From Phytopseudomonas argentinensis (GTDB taxonomy: Bacteria; Pseudomonadota; Gammaproteobacteria; Pseudomonadales; Pseudomonadaceae), in assembly GCF_900113905.1 (NCBI RefSeq), contig NZ_FORC01000002.1:978772-1042771 (forward strand): a stretch of DNA of 64,000 nucleotides, read 5' to 3'. Positions 1-8,512 of this stretch are shown here, piece after piece. The notes beneath the pieces were generated by a model. The model saw nothing but the letters and a program-made list of their open reading frames with translations. It was not told the origin of the DNA and searched no databases. The translations under genes were made by a program, and so were the position numbers. Position 1 is the first letter of the stretch, and the number at the start of each line of letters is the position of its first letter.

Positions 1-1
1 C

Positions 2-1168
2 GCGGGCCTGTTCTTCATCGGCTACGCGATGTTCGAAGTGCCCTCGAACATGCTGTTGCAGCGCTACGGCGCCAAGGTATGGCTGACCCGCATCATGTTC
101 ACCTGGGGCATCGTCGCCACCGCGATGGCCTTCGTGCCCAACGAAACCTGGTTCTATATCCTGCGCTTTTTGCTCGGCGTCGCCGAGGCCGGCTTCTTTC
201 CGGGCGTGGTGTACTACTTCACCAAGTGGCTGCCGGCTGGCGAACGTGGCAAGGCCATGGCCATCTTCCTCAGTGGCTCGGCCATCGCCTCGATCATTTC
301 CGGTCCGCTGTCCGGCCTGCTGTTGCAGATCGACGGCCTGGGTATGAAGGGCTGGCAGTGGATGTTCTTCATCGAAGGCATGTTCTCGGTGGTGCTCTGC
401 GGTTTCGTGTGGTTCTGGCTGGATTCGCTGCCCAAGGACGCCAAATGGCTGAGCCGCGAGGAAAGCCAGGCACTGACCGATTGCATCGACGAAGAGCAGC
501 GTCAGCGCCAACTGGCAGCCGGCGAGACCGGCGCGGTCAAGCACTCGGCGTTAAGGCTGCTGCGTGACCCACAGATCATGCTGTTCTGCTTCCTGTACTT
601 CTCCATCTCGCTGACCATCTACGGCTGCACCTTCTGGTTGCCGAGCATCATCCGCTCCATGGGCGGGCTGGATGACTTCCAGATCGGCCTGTTCAACTCG
701 GTGCCGTGGATCATCTCGGTGGCGGCCATGTACGCCTTCGCGGCCCTGGCAGCGCGCTACAAGTGGCAACAGGCCTGGGCTTCGGCAGCGTTCGTGATCG
801 CCGCATTCGGGCTGTTCATGTCCACCACTGGCGGGCCGATCTTCTCGTTCATCGCCATCTGCTTCGCGGCCATCGGCTTCAAGGCGGCGTCCTCGCTGTT
901 CTGGCCAATTCCCCAGGCCTATCTGGATGCGCGCATCGCCGCGGCAGTGATTGCCCTGATCAATTCGGTGGGCAGCCTGGGCGGCTTCGTGGCGCCGGCC
1001 ACCTTCGGCTATCTCGAAGAGCACACTGGCTCCATCGAAGGCGGCCTGATCGGTCTGGCCGTGGTCTCGCTGATCGCCGGCATCCTGGTGTTCATGACCA
1101 AGACCAGCAAAGGCGCCAAGGGCAGCGGCAACGGCGTGAGCCCCAAGCCTGCCGCATCGCCAGCCTGA
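2..1168 (+). CDS. MFS acid-sugar transporter (GudP-like), 5' truncated by window edge
   Basis: The reading frame is open from the first bases, so the start lies outside the window; about 388 residues are visible, roughly 50 short of a full major facilitator. Many hydrophobic segments and the loop after TM helix 3 with basic residues (GERGKAMA) fit the anion:cation symporter branch that includes glucarate/galactarate and phthalate permeases. The C-terminus is a hydrophilic Gly/Lys/Pro-rich tail. It lies 59 bp upstream of a glucarate-dehydratase-like gene on the same strand, so import of a hexarate or a related acid sugar by proton symport is the likely role. Substrate is inferred from the neighbour, not from residues. 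Confidence 0.85.
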   Translation, partial: AGLFFIGYAMFEVPSNMLLQRYGAKVWLTRIMFTWGIVATAMAFVPNETWFYILRFLLGVAEAGFFPGVVYYFTKWLPAGERGKAMAIFLSGSAIASIISGPLSGLLLQIDGLGMKGWQWMFFIEGMFSVVLCGFVWFWLDSLPKDAKWLSREESQALTDCIDEEQRQRQLAAGETGAVKHSALRLLRDPQIMLFCFLYFSISLTIYGCTFWLPSIIRSMGGLDDFQIGLFNSVPWIISVAAMYAFAALAARYKWQQAWASAAFVIAAFGLFMSTTGGPIFSFIAICFAAIGFKAASSLFWPIPQAYLDARIAAAVIALINSVGSLGGFVAPATFGYLEEHTGSIEGGLIGLAVVSLIAGILVFMTKTSKGAKGSGNGVSPKPAASPA

Positions 1169-1227
1169 AACGTACAGGCGCTGGCCTGGCCAGCGCAGCC
1201 ACTCTGTCAGCACAAGGAATTCGAAAG

Positions 1228-2502
1228 ATGAGGATCAAACAGGTACGCGTGACGCCGATTGCGTTCCGTGATGCGCCCTTGCTCAACGCCAGCGGTATCC
1301 ACGAGCCCTATGCCCTGCGTTCGATCATCGAGGTGGAAAGCGACAATGGCTTTATCGGCCTGGGCGAGAGCTACGGCGATGCGCCGGTGCTCAGCGTGCT
1401 GCAGGCCATGCAGGATTCGCTGGTCGGCCTCGACCCCTTCGACCTCAACGGTCTGCGCGCCCGGGTGGTGAAGACCGTGGCCGCGCTCAAGCCGGGCACC
1501 GCGGGCGCGGAACTGGCGCCGGGCTCGCACCCCAGCAAACAGGTGGCCAATGCCTATTCGGCTTTCGAAGTGGCCTTTCTCGATCTGCAAGCGCGTTCCC
1601 TGGGCATGCCACTGGTGGATCTGCTCGGCGGTGCGGTGCGTGACCGCGTGCCATTCAGCGCCTACCTGTTTCTCAAGTATGCCGAGCACGTGGGCTCGCC
1701 CTATAAGCCGGATCGCTGGGGGGAGGGCATCAGCCCCGAGCAGATCGTCGCCCAGGCGCGCACCATGATCGAGGAGAACGGCTTCAAGAGCATCAAGCTC
1801 AAGGCCGGCACCTTGCTCGGCCCCGAGCACGAAGTGGCCTGTATCAAGGCGCTGCGCCAGGCCTTTCCGGAGGCGCCGCTGCGTATCGACCCCAACGGCA
1901 ACTGGTCGGTGCAGACCTCGCTGCGCATGGCCGAGCTGATGGGTGATGACCTGGAATACTACGAAGACCCCTGCCCAGGCCTGGAGGGCATGGCCGAGGT
2001 ACACAAAATCACCGGCATCCCGTTGGCGACCAACATGGTGGTCACCGATTTCGACGAGTTCCGCCGCAGCGTGGCGCTGAACAGCGTGCAGATCGTGCTG
2101 GCCGACCACCATTACTGGGGTGGCCTGCGTGATACGCAGATCCTCGCGCGCATGTGCGATACCTTTGGCCTGGGCGTGTCCATGCACTCCAACTCGCATC
2201 TGGGCATCAGCCTGATGGCCATGACCCATGTGGCGGCGGCGGTGCCGAATCTGTCCTATGCCTGCGATACCCATTACCCCTGGCAGGAGCCAGACGAGGA
2301 AGTGATCAAGGGCGGCAAGCTGCCGATCGTCGACGGCTGCGTGGCGCTGACCCGCGCGCCTGGCCTAGGCGTCGAGCTGGACTACGACCAGTTGGCCAAG
2401 CTCAACGACCAGTACCTGACCTGCGGCATCCGCTCGCGCAATGACGTCACCCAGATGCAGAAGTACGACCCGAGCTGGAAGGCGCTCAAACCACGGTTCT
2501 GA
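1228..2502 (+). CDS. Enolase-superfamily acid-sugar dehydratase (glucarate-dehydratase-like)
   Basis: Encodes 424 residues, close to glucarate dehydratases (about 440). The ATG is chosen because the conserved N-terminus (MRIKQVRVTPIAFRD) starts there. N-terminal capping domain, then a TIM barrel with the expected catalytic set: KLK at Lys190/Lys192, metal ligands Asp221 (RIDPNGNW) and Glu246 (YYEDP), and the HSNSH motif with His320. This is the arrangement of the mandelate-racemase/GlucD group, which abstracts the proton alpha to a carboxylate and eliminates water to give a 5-keto-4-deoxy sugar acid. The N-terminus differs from E. coli GudD, so the exact substrate (glucarate, galactarate or another) is open. 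Probably cotranscribed with the upstream transporter. Confidence 0.85.
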   Translation: MRIKQVRVTPIAFRDAPLLNASGIHEPYALRSIIEVESDNGFIGLGESYGDAPVLSVLQAMQDSLVGLDPFDLNGLRARVVKTVAALKPGTAGAELAPGSHPSKQVANAYSAFEVAFLDLQARSLGMPLVDLLGGAVRDRVPFSAYLFLKYAEHVGSPYKPDRWGEGISPEQIVAQARTMIEENGFKSIKLKAGTLLGPEHEVACIKALRQAFPEAPLRIDPNGNWSVQTSLRMAELMGDDLEYYEDPCPGLEGMAEVHKITGIPLATNMVVTDFDEFRRSVALNSVQIVLADHHYWGGLRDTQILARMCDTFGLGVSMHSNSHLGISLMAMTHVAAAVPNLSYACDTHYPWQEPDEEVIKGGKLPIVDGCVALTRAPGLGVELDYDQLAKLNDQYLTCGIRSRNDVTQMQKYDPSWKALKPRF

Positions 2503-2515
2503 TCCGCAACCTGCC

Positions 2516-2547
2516 GAGGTGGCCGCCCATGGCCACCTCAATCCTTT
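2516..2547 (+). terminator. Rho-independent-like terminator after the dehydratase gene
   Basis: A perfect 9-bp stem (GAGGTGGCC / GGCCACCTC) with a six-base loop starts 14 bp after the stop codon and is followed by a T-rich run (CCTTTCTT). It also lies just past the stop of the convergent hydrolase gene, so it may serve both. Confidence 0.7.
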
Positions 2548-2548
2548 C

Positions 2549-3106
2549 TTATACCTGCTTGAGTAGTGCTAGCGCTGCTTGGCTTTCAATGACCTGCGCG
2601 TACTCATCCTGCAGATTGGCCAGCGCCATGGCGTGCACCTCCCCGGCGCTGCGCAGCACACCCTGGTAGTCGACCTTGGCAAAGGTGAAGCAGCCATCGG
2701 CTACTACATAGGTGGTGAAGCCCAGGTTGCCCGCCGAGCGCGCGGTCGCTTCCACCGAGTTGTTGGTGCTGACGCCAACGATCACCAGCGAGTCGATGCC
2801 GCGCACCCGCAGCCAGCGCTCCAGCCCGGAGTGGATGAACGCATCGGGCACGTTCTTCTCGACCACGTGCTCCCGGGGCAACGGCTGCAGCGCCGGCTGG
2901 AACTCCACGCCGCTCTGCCCGGGTGCGAATTGCGAGCCTGCAGATCGGGAGATATGGCGTACATGCACGACCGGCGCTGCGGCCAGGCGCCAGGCCTGGA
3001 GCAGTTCGGCCATGCGCAAGGGCGCCTGCGGGTTGTTGCGCTCGCCGGCTGCGGGGTCGAGCATGCCGCGCTGCATGTCGATGATGATCAGGGTGGGATG
3101 GGTCAT
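2549..3106 (-). CDS. Isochorismatase-fold hydrolase with Ser in place of the usual Cys
   Basis: Encodes 185 residues with the isochorismatase-like alpha/beta fold. The start with a CAAGG Shine-Dalgarno was chosen over an ATG 30 bases upstream because the family N-terminus (THPTLIIIDMQ) begins there. Asp10 (IIIDMQ) and Lys84 (VEKNVPDAF) of the usual Asp-Lys-Cys triad are present, but the nucleophile position in GVSTNNSVEATAR is Ser117. Members with a Cys there are amidases or nicotinamidases; members without it, such as EntB and PhzD, hydrolyse vinyl ethers by acid catalysis. The substrate is therefore uncertain. Gene is convergent with the dehydratase and divergent from the small sigma-54-controlled gene. 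Confidence 0.8.
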   Translation of the reverse strand: MTHPTLIIIDMQRGMLDPAAGERNNPQAPLRMAELLQAWRLAAAPVVHVRHISRSAGSQFAPGQSGVEFQPALQPLPREHVVEKNVPDAFIHSGLERWLRVRGIDSLVIVGVSTNNSVEATARSAGNLGFTTYVVADGCFTFAKVDYQGVLRSAGEVHAMALANLQDEYAQVIESQAALALLKQV

Positions 3107-3185
3107 GACAATGCCTTGCGTCGGGTGAAAGGGCACTTCTGCGCAAATTCTTCATCTATAGAACAAGCATGCTCGCACTCAGTAT

Positions 3186-3227
3186 TGCATCTTGCACGAC
3201 CAGAATCTGGCCACCGTGCAGGATGCA
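3186..3227. promoter_or_regulatory. Paired upstream palindrome, candidate enhancer-binding-protein site
   Basis: Two 13-bp arms, TGCATCTTGCACG and CGTGCAGGATGCA, face each other across 16 bases with 12 of 13 positions matching. Each arm is itself a TGCA-N3-TGCA element. They lie about 65-105 bases upstream of the sigma-54 promoter, the usual place for an activator. The cognate regulator is not recognisable in the window. Confidence 0.5.
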
Positions 3228-3264
3228 TAGTTCAATTATTTTTTATTTGTAAATAGTCCTTTTA

Positions 3265-3277
3265 AATCAATGGTTTA
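3265..3277 (+). promoter_or_regulatory. Consensus IHF-binding site
   Basis: AATCAATGGTTTA matches the IHF consensus WATCAANNNNTTR at every defined position. It sits in an AT-rich stretch between the paired palindrome and the -24/-12 promoter, where IHF bending would bring activator and sigma-54 polymerase together. Confidence 0.6.
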
Positions 3278-3292
3278 GATTTTATCAATAGC

Positions 3293-3308
3293 TGGCACGC
3301 AGTCTGCA
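3293..3308 (+). promoter_or_regulatory. Sigma-54 (-24/-12) promoter
   Basis: TGGCACG-CAGT-CTGCA has the obligatory GG and GC dinucleotides at correct spacing and differs from TGGCACG-N4-TTGCW at one base. A start near 3320 would give a leader of about 30 bases before the small gene at 3352. Confidence 0.75.
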
Positions 3309-3351
3309 ATATCCCTCTGGACGAAGGAACACCACTCAGAGGGTACGAGCC

Positions 3352-3702
3352 ATGCAATACGCCATCCAGCACCTGATCGAAAACCTCCCGGACTACGCCA
3401 TCGATTTCAAAAAGCGCCCCGACGGGATGTTGCTGATGACGTTGCGTAAGGATGGTGAAATTGCCTTCGTTAAGGCGATCGACCGCCAGACCGTATTCTG
3501 TGAAACCCGCGTTCAGGCGCTGCTGCATGAGATCATGCGTGACAGCAAGCTGATCAGCGGTGAAATCAACTGGAAGGGGCAGGGTGCCCAGTGGATCGAT
3601 CGCAGCCTGCCGACCTTTACCGGCGCGCCGATCAATCCGACCGCTGCAAAAATGATGTGGGCTCGCCGTGGTCGTGATGGCAGCTACCGCGCCACCGCCT
3701 GA
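3352..3702 (+). CDS. Small protein of unknown function under sigma-54 control (DUF3509-like?)
   Basis: Encodes 116 residues with no signal peptide or membrane segment; soluble and mixed charge, ending in a basic tail. The N-terminal half alternates hydrophobic and charged residues (PDGMLLMTLRKDG) as in a small alpha/beta domain. It may belong to the DUF3509 group of small pseudomonad proteins, but this is a weak resemblance from memory. Start supported by an AGAGGG ribosome-binding site 8 bases upstream. It is a single-gene unit: sigma-54 promoter, IHF site and upstream palindrome in front, a strong palindromic terminator behind. Function unknown; the control region suggests conditional expression, for example in nitrogen or carbon-source response. 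Confidence 0.8.
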   Translation: MQYAIQHLIENLPDYAIDFKKRPDGMLLMTLRKDGEIAFVKAIDRQTVFCETRVQALLHEIMRDSKLISGEINWKGQGAQWIDRSLPTFTGAPINPTAAKMMWARRGRDGSYRATA

Positions 3703-3719
3703 GTTCACTCAACCGGTTG

Positions 3720-3749
3720 AAAAAAGCCCCGCCTAGGCGGGGCTTTTTT
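3720..3749. terminator. Bidirectional rho-independent terminator
   Basis: A perfect 30-base palindrome: A6, then GCCCCGCCTAGGCGGGGC, then T6. It lies between the convergent small gene and pgm and has a T-run on both strands, so it can stop transcription from either side. Confidence 0.9.
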
Positions 3750-3758
3750 ATGGGCGTT

Positions 3759-3798
3759 GATCACCAAGAGCCGGCCCGCCAGGAGCCGGCTGGTGATC
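3759..3798 (-). terminator. Hairpin directly after pgm
   Basis: GATCACCA and TGGTGATC enclose an inner GCCGGC/GCCGGC stem, beginning one base after the pgm stop. There is no adjacent T-run, so it may protect the 3' end of the mRNA while the neighbouring palindrome terminates. Confidence 0.5.
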
Positions 3799-3799
3799 C

Positions 3800-5464
3800 T
3801 CAGCCAGCTAGCACGGTGTCGACCAGGGATTTGGCCTCGCTCTGGATGCGCTTGAGGTGGGCATCGCCCTCGAAGCTCTCGGCGTAGATCTTGTAGACAT
3901 CCTCGGTACCCGATGGCCGCGCCGCGAACCAGCCGTTGTCGGTGACCACCTTGAGCCCGCCGATGGCCGCACCGTTGCCCGGCGCTTCGGTAAGGATGGC
4001 GGTGATCGGCTGGCCGGCCAGCTCGCTGGCGGTCACCTGGGATGCCGACAGCTTGCCCAGGCGGGCCTTTTGCTCACGGTCTGCCGGGGCGTCGATGCGT
4101 TGGTAGACCGGCGCACCGAAGCGCTCGGTCAGGGCCTGGTAGCGCTCGCCTGGATCCTTGCCGGTCACTGCGGTGATTTCCGCCGCCAGCAGGCCGAGAA
4201 TGATGCCGTCCTTGTCGGTGGACCATGCGCTGCCATCCTTGCGCAGGAACGAGGCACCGGCCGATTCTTCCCCGCCAAAGCCGAAACGGCCTTCGATCAG
4301 GCCGTCGACGAACCACTTGAAGCCCACCGGCACTTCCACCACGTTGCGGCCGATGCCCTTGGCCACGCGGTCGATCATCGACGAGGACACCAGGGTCTTG
4401 CCGATAGCGGCCTGGGCCGCCCACTGCGGACGGTGAGTGAACAGGTACTCGATGGCCACGGCCAGGTAATGGTTGGGGTTGAGCAGCCCCACCGAGCGGG
4501 CGACGATGCCGTGGCGGTCATGGTCGGTATCGCAGGCGAAGGCCACGTCGAAGCGGTCCTTGTTCTCGATCAGCCCGGCCATGGCATGGGGCGAGCTGCA
4601 ATCCATGCGGATCTTGCCGTCCCAGTCGAGGCGCATGAAGCGGAAGGTCGGGTCGATACGCGTCGACAGCACTTCCAGCGGCAGGCCGAAACGCTCGGCG
4701 ATGCGCGTCCAGTAATGCACGCCGGCGCCGCCCAGCGGATCGACCGCGAACTTCAGGCCCGAGCCGCGGATCGCCTGCAGGTCGAGCACCTGCTCGAGAT
4801 CGCCGACGTATTGCTCGATGAAATCGTGGCGCTGGGTAGTGGGCGCCTTCAGAGCGCTGGCATAGTCGATGCGCTGCACGCCCTTGAGGCCGGCCACCAG
4901 CAGTTCGTTGGCGCGCTCCTGAATCCACTTGGTCACGCCGGTATCGGCCGGGCCACCGTTGCTGGCGTTGTATTTGAAGCCGCCATCGGCCGGCGGGTTA
5001 TGCGACGGGGTGATGACGATGCCATCGGCCAGGCCGCTGCTGCGGCCCTTGTTGTAATCGAGAATTGCCTTGGAGATGGCCGGCGTCGGGGTGTAGCCCG
5101 GTTCGCCGCCCGTTTCACTGCAGCCGGCATCGATACGGGTTTCGATGCGGTTGGCGGCCAGCACTTCCAGGGCCGACACGAAAGCCGGCTCGGACAGCGC
5201 GTGGGTGTCCATGCCGATGAACAGCGGGCCGTCGATGCCCTGGCCGCGGCGGTAATCGCAGATCGCCTGGGTTACGGCGAGGATGTGCCATTCATTGAAG
5301 CTGTTCTTCAGGGAAGAACCGCGGTGGCCCGAAGTACCGAAGGCCACCTGCTGAGCAGGGTCGCTCGGATCCGGGCGCTCGCTGTAGTAGCGCGCAACCA
5401 GACGGGGCAGGTTGACCAGACTGTGCTCGTCGGGAAGGCGCCCCGCGTTGCTGTGAATGCTCAT
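3800..5464 (-). CDS. pgm: Phosphoglucomutase (alpha-D-glucose-1,6-bisphosphate dependent)
   Basis: Encodes 554 residues, matching E. coli Pgm (546) rather than the shorter AlgC type. The start at ATG with AAAGGAAC upstream is preferred over an in-frame extension of 45 codons that lacks a ribosome site and family similarity. The phosphoserine loop is TPSHNP with Ser154; the N-terminus carries [10 protein letters not shown]; the metal loop is CDTDHDRHG; the C-terminal phosphate-binding motif is [16 protein letters not shown]. The enzyme interconverts glucose 1- and 6-phosphate in the cytoplasm, feeding glycogen, trehalose and cell-envelope sugars. Monocistronic, ended by hairpins on its 3' side. 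Confidence 0.95.
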   Translation of the reverse strand: MSIHSNAGRLPDEHSLVNLPRLVARYYSERPDPSDPAQQVAFGTSGHRGSSLKNSFNEWHILAVTQAICDYRRGQGIDGPLFIGMDTHALSEPAFVSALEVLAANRIETRIDAGCSETGGEPGYTPTPAISKAILDYNKGRSSGLADGIVITPSHNPPADGGFKYNASNGGPADTGVTKWIQERANELLVAGLKGVQRIDYASALKAPTTQRHDFIEQYVGDLEQVLDLQAIRGSGLKFAVDPLGGAGVHYWTRIAERFGLPLEVLSTRIDPTFRFMRLDWDGKIRMDCSSPHAMAGLIENKDRFDVAFACDTDHDRHGIVARSVGLLNPNHYLAVAIEYLFTHRPQWAAQAAIGKTLVSSSMIDRVAKGIGRNVVEVPVGFKWFVDGLIEGRFGFGGEESAGASFLRKDGSAWSTDKDGIILGLLAAEITAVTGKDPGERYQALTERFGAPVYQRIDAPADREQKARLGKLSASQVTASELAGQPITAILTEAPGNGAAIGGLKVVTDNGWFAARPSGTEDVYKIYAESFEGDAHLKRIQSEAKSLVDTVLAG

Positions 5465-5790
5465 CAATCGTTCCTTTGATAGGGTAAAAGGGCCGGGCGG
5501 CTCTGGCGCCGCCGCTGACATCGGACTCGGGGTTCGACACCAGGGCAGTAGGCTGGAGTTCCCCATACTCGTGCGCGGATGATAAAGATTGCGCGACAAA
5601 GCGCCAGTAAGCTGGCCGAGTAGTCCGCGATGATTGCAAAAGCACGAAATCCTGCATCGTTGCGATAGATTTATTTAACGTACGGGTTGGTGGCATTTTG
5701 CTATTTTGTAAGTGCGTGTGTCGGAACCGGCAGCGCATTTGCTGGGCCGACAAGGAGTGGTTGGTAGAACACCCTATATCTGGTGCCACC
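5465..5790. other. Intergenic region between pgm and the chemoreceptor
   Basis: Divergent promoter region of about 325 bases that turns AT-rich in its middle (around 5630-5710). I see no convincing promoter consensus, RNA gene or small ORF. An AAGGAG at 5752-5757 is 33 bases from the chosen ATG of the chemoreceptor and only 3 bases from an in-frame TTG. Confidence 0.5.
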
Positions 5791-7428
5791 ATGAATCTTC
5801 GCAGCTTCAACATCGCCCCCCGTGCTGCCTTCTGCTTCGCGCTCATCACCCTGCTGGTGATGGCGCTGGGCGTATTCTCGCTGTTCAAGCTCGGCGACCT
5901 CTACGATGCCGAACAGGATATCGAAACCAACTGGATGGCGAGCATCCAGGCCACCGGCGAGATGCAGAAGGATCTGCTCAACGTTCGCCTGGAAACCCTG
6001 AGGATGCTGGCCGTGGTGGAAAACACCAGCCAACAGACCATCGATGACAGCGTGGCGCAGAGCTACCGTACAGCGCTGCAGCAGATTCTCGATCAGTATG
6101 GCCAGCATATGGTGTCCACAGATGTCGAACGCGGCATGTTCAACCGGGTCAATACCAGTGCCCAAACCTACTTGAGCGGTCAGCAGCAGATCGTCGACTC
6201 TCTGCGCCAGAACCAACTGACTCAGGCGCTGGCGCTGGCCAATGGGGCGGTGCGCGAAGCCGGCGCCACCCTGCAGCAGCAACTCGATGAGCTGACTGCC
6301 TACAACATGCAGGGCGCCAAGCAGGCGGGCATCAACGCCAATACCATTTACCAGCACGGCCGCACCGGGGTGCTGGTGACCATCGCCGTTGCGGTTTTGC
6401 TGACCGTGCTGCTGGCTACCCTGCTGACTCGCTCCATCGCCGCGCCGATCCGCGAAGCATTGCAGAGTGCCGAGACCATTGCCTCGGGCGACCTGACCCG
6501 TGCCGTGCAGGTCTCGGGCAAGGATGAGGCCGCGCGCCTGCTGGCCGCCCAGGCCACCATGCAGAAGAACCTCAACGACGCCATCCGTCAGATCAGTGAT
6601 TCGTCCACCCAGCTAGCCGCTGCGGCAGAGGAGATGGCTTCGGTCACCGAGGAGAGCACCCGCAACCTGCAGAATCAGAACGCCGAGATCGACCAGGCCG
6701 CCACCGCAGTGACGCAGATGAGTTCGGCGGTCGACGAAGTGTCGCGCAACGCCAATGGCGCCTCCGATGCATCCCGCGAGTCGACGGTGTCGGCCAACGC
6801 CGGCAATCAGCATGTGGCGCGAACCGTGGACGCCATCCGTCACCTGTCGAGCAATGTGATGCAGGCCTCCGATCAGGTTCAGGGCCTGGCCGACCAGGCC
6901 CGTGACATCAGCAAGGTGCTGGACGTGATTCGCAACGTCGCCGAACAGACCAACCTGCTGGCGCTCAACGCCGCCATCGAGGCGGCCCGGGCCGGCGACC
7001 ATGGCCGCGGCTTCGCCGTAGTGGCCGATGAGGTAAGGGGGCTGGCCCACCGTACCTCGGCGTCGACCCAGGAAATCGAGCACATGATCGCGGCCATCCA
7101 GAGCGGCACTGAAAAAGCCGTGCAGGCCATGCGCGGCAGCAGCCAGGAGGCGAGCAATACCTTGCTGGTCGCCGACGACGCGCGTGTCGCCCTGGAGCAG
7201 ATCGTGGATTCCATCGGCATGATCAACGAGCGCAACCTGCAGATCGCCACCGCTTCCGAGGAGCAGGCCCACGTGGCCCGTGAGGTGGATCGCAACCTGG
7301 TGAGCATCCGCGACCTGTCGATTCAGAGCGCGTCGGGCGCCAACCAGACCGCCGCGGCCTGCAGCGAGCTGGCGCACCTGGCCCAGGGCCTCAATACTCT
7401 GGTCGGGCGCTTCAAGCTCAGCGCCTGA
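5791..7428 (+). CDS. Methyl-accepting chemotaxis protein
   Basis: Encodes 545 residues. TM helix 1 at about residues 10-31, a periplasmic ligand domain of about 160 residues (four-helix-bundle size), TM helix 2 at about 191-212, then HAMP and a methyl-accepting signalling domain with the conserved hairpin tip ([18 protein letters not shown]). No C-terminal CheR-tethering pentapeptide. The start is the ATG giving [12 protein letters not shown], typical of pseudomonad receptors; a TTG 30 bases upstream, close to an AAGGAG, is an alternative. It sits in the inner membrane and would feed a CheA/CheW array. Ligand unknown; no chemotaxis genes nearby. Confidence 0.93.
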   Translation: MNLRSFNIAPRAAFCFALITLLVMALGVFSLFKLGDLYDAEQDIETNWMASIQATGEMQKDLLNVRLETLRMLAVVENTSQQTIDDSVAQSYRTALQQILDQYGQHMVSTDVERGMFNRVNTSAQTYLSGQQQIVDSLRQNQLTQALALANGAVREAGATLQQQLDELTAYNMQGAKQAGINANTIYQHGRTGVLVTIAVAVLLTVLLATLLTRSIAAPIREALQSAETIASGDLTRAVQVSGKDEAARLLAAQATMQKNLNDAIRQISDSSTQLAAAAEEMASVTEESTRNLQNQNAEIDQAATAVTQMSSAVDEVSRNANGASDASRESTVSANAGNQHVARTVDAIRHLSSNVMQASDQVQGLADQARDISKVLDVIRNVAEQTNLLALNAAIEAARAGDHGRGFAVVADEVRGLAHRTSASTQEIEHMIAAIQSGTEKAVQAMRGSSQEASNTLLVADDARVALEQIVDSIGMINERNLQIATASEEQAHVAREVDRNLVSIRDLSIQSASGANQTAAACSELAHLAQGLNTLVGRFKLSA

Positions 7429-7441
7429 TCGGCGCCGATAA

Positions 7442-7477
7442 CCGACGGCGCGTTGACCATGGTCAACGCGCCGTCGG
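7442..7477 (+). terminator. 36-base perfect palindrome after the chemoreceptor gene
   Basis: CCGACGGCGCGTTGACCA and its exact complement are contiguous, giving an 18-bp GC-rich stem 13 bases after the stop codon. There is no T-run, so termination or 3' stabilisation are both possible. Confidence 0.55.
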
Positions 7478-7496
7478 CCTGGCTATGATGCAGGCC

Positions 7497-7898
7497 ATGA
7501 ATTCATCCCTGCCGATCCGCCATCCTTGCCCACCGGGCGCGTGCGACTGTCAGCGCGAGCAACTGCTGGAATCGCCCGGTAAGGATCAGCGCATCCTGAT
7601 GCTGACCAAGAACGAGGAGAAACGCCTGCTCGAGCGCCTGGAAAACCTGGCCAGCCTCGAGGATCTCGAGCGTATGCAGCAGCGCATGGTCGAGCAGTTG
7701 GGCATTCGCGTCGAGGTGGCCCCGGGTTTCAACGAAGTGCGCAGCATGCGCGGCATTGCCATCGAAGTGCACACCTTCCCCGGCCTGTGTCGCAAGACCC
7801 GCCAGGCGATCCCTGCCGCCATTCGCCGCGGCCTGGAGCGTCGCCCGGAAATCGCCTACGCCCTGCTCAACGCCCACGACCTGTTCCGCGATCTGTAA
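7497..7898 (+). CDS. Conserved hypothetical protein with N-terminal CPPGxCDC motif
   Basis: Encodes 133 residues. Start taken at the ATG giving MNSSLPIRHPC; two in-frame ATGs 9 and 12 bases upstream are possible. The N-terminus has three clustered cysteines (CPPGACDC), followed by an acidic/basic helical stretch (residues about 35-60) and a region with IPAAIRR and a C-terminal AHDLFRDL. No signal peptide or membrane helix. I recall similar proteins as conserved hypotheticals in pseudomonads. The cysteine cluster could bind metal or form disulfides; nothing more can be said. Next to a palindrome on the left and convergent with an Rrf2 regulator on the right. Confidence 0.75.
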   Translation: MNSSLPIRHPCPPGACDCQREQLLESPGKDQRILMLTKNEEKRLLERLENLASLEDLERMQQRMVEQLGIRVEVAPGFNEVRSMRGIAIEVHTFPGLCRKTRQAIPAAIRRGLERRPEIAYALLNAHDLFRDL

Positions 7899-7916
7899 AC
7901 CCCGGTACCGCGGTGC

Positions 7917-8366
7917 TCAGAGGTTCTTGCACGGCACCTCGAGGGCCCGGTAGCGCGCGTCGAAGTCTTCGGCCAGGGACGCCACGCTAATTGCTGCCAG
8001 CCTCTGCAGCAGGAGCGCCTGGGCTTCGTCGAAGGCTTGCCCGAGGGCATGGTTGACGGCCTGCTCGACCAGGCAGGTGGGATTGTCGGTGGCCAGGCCG
8101 ATGCTGAAGATCGATTGCGAACCCAGGGCCTGGTGAATGTCCAGCAGGGTGATCTCGGCCAGTGGCCTGGCCAGCGACCAGCCGCCGTTATGGCCCTTCT
8201 CGGAGGTCACGTAGCCCTTGTCACGCAACAGGCCCATGGTGCGCCTTACCACCACCGGATTGGTTTCCAGCATGCGCGCGATGGTCTCCGAGGTGGTGCG
8301 CTGTTCATGGCGATCCATATGGATCAGTACGTGCAGCATGCGGGACAACCGGGTGTCGTTTCTCAT
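7917..8366 (-). CDS. Rrf2-family transcriptional regulator
   Basis: Encodes 149 residues starting at MRNDTRLSRML; the longer ORF start adds 11 residues without a ribosome site. The N-terminal winged helix carries the Rrf2 recognition pattern (TSETIARMLETNPVVVRRTMGLLRDKGYV, split here only by description) followed by the glycine-rich wing (SEKGHNGGWSLA). It has one internal Cys (PTCLVEQ) and one near the C-terminus, not the three-Cys Fe-S site of IscR/NsrR, so it belongs with YwnA-like redox sensors. Divergent from a thioredoxin-reductase-like flavoprotein gene, its probable target. Confidence 0.85.
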   Translation of the reverse strand: MRNDTRLSRMLHVLIHMDRHEQRTTSETIARMLETNPVVVRRTMGLLRDKGYVTSEKGHNGGWSLARPLAEITLLDIHQALGSQSIFSIGLATDNPTCLVEQAVNHALGQAFDEAQALLLQRLAAISVASLAEDFDARYRALEVPCKNL

Positions 8367-8418
8367 GGGCGTCTCGGCGTGGTGGTGCGATAGCGGCAAG
8401 TATGATTCGTAATGGTAA

Positions 8419-8456
8419 AAGTTACGAGAGGTTGACGGTCATCTTATATGTAACTT
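8419..8456. promoter_or_regulatory. Inverted repeat in the divergent Rrf2/oxidoreductase promoter region
   Basis: AAGTTAC and GTAACTT are exact complements separated by 24 bases that contain TTGACG (8432-8437). TATGGT 18 bases further could act as the -10 of a rightward promoter. An operator for the adjacent Rrf2 protein is inferred from position only. Confidence 0.35.
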
Positions 8457-8512
8457 ATGGTGTTTCGTGATGGCTCGGTCTTCTCCCGGGCCGCGCATGG
8501 AGGAGCAACGCC

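Noticed and set aside
5690..5704. TGGCATTTTGCTATT as a sigma-54 promoter
   Set aside because: GG and GC are only 8 bases apart instead of 12, so the spacing is wrong.
5746..5753. GCCGACAA as a FliA (-10) element for the chemoreceptor
   Set aside because: No TAAAG/TCAAG-type -35 at the proper distance.
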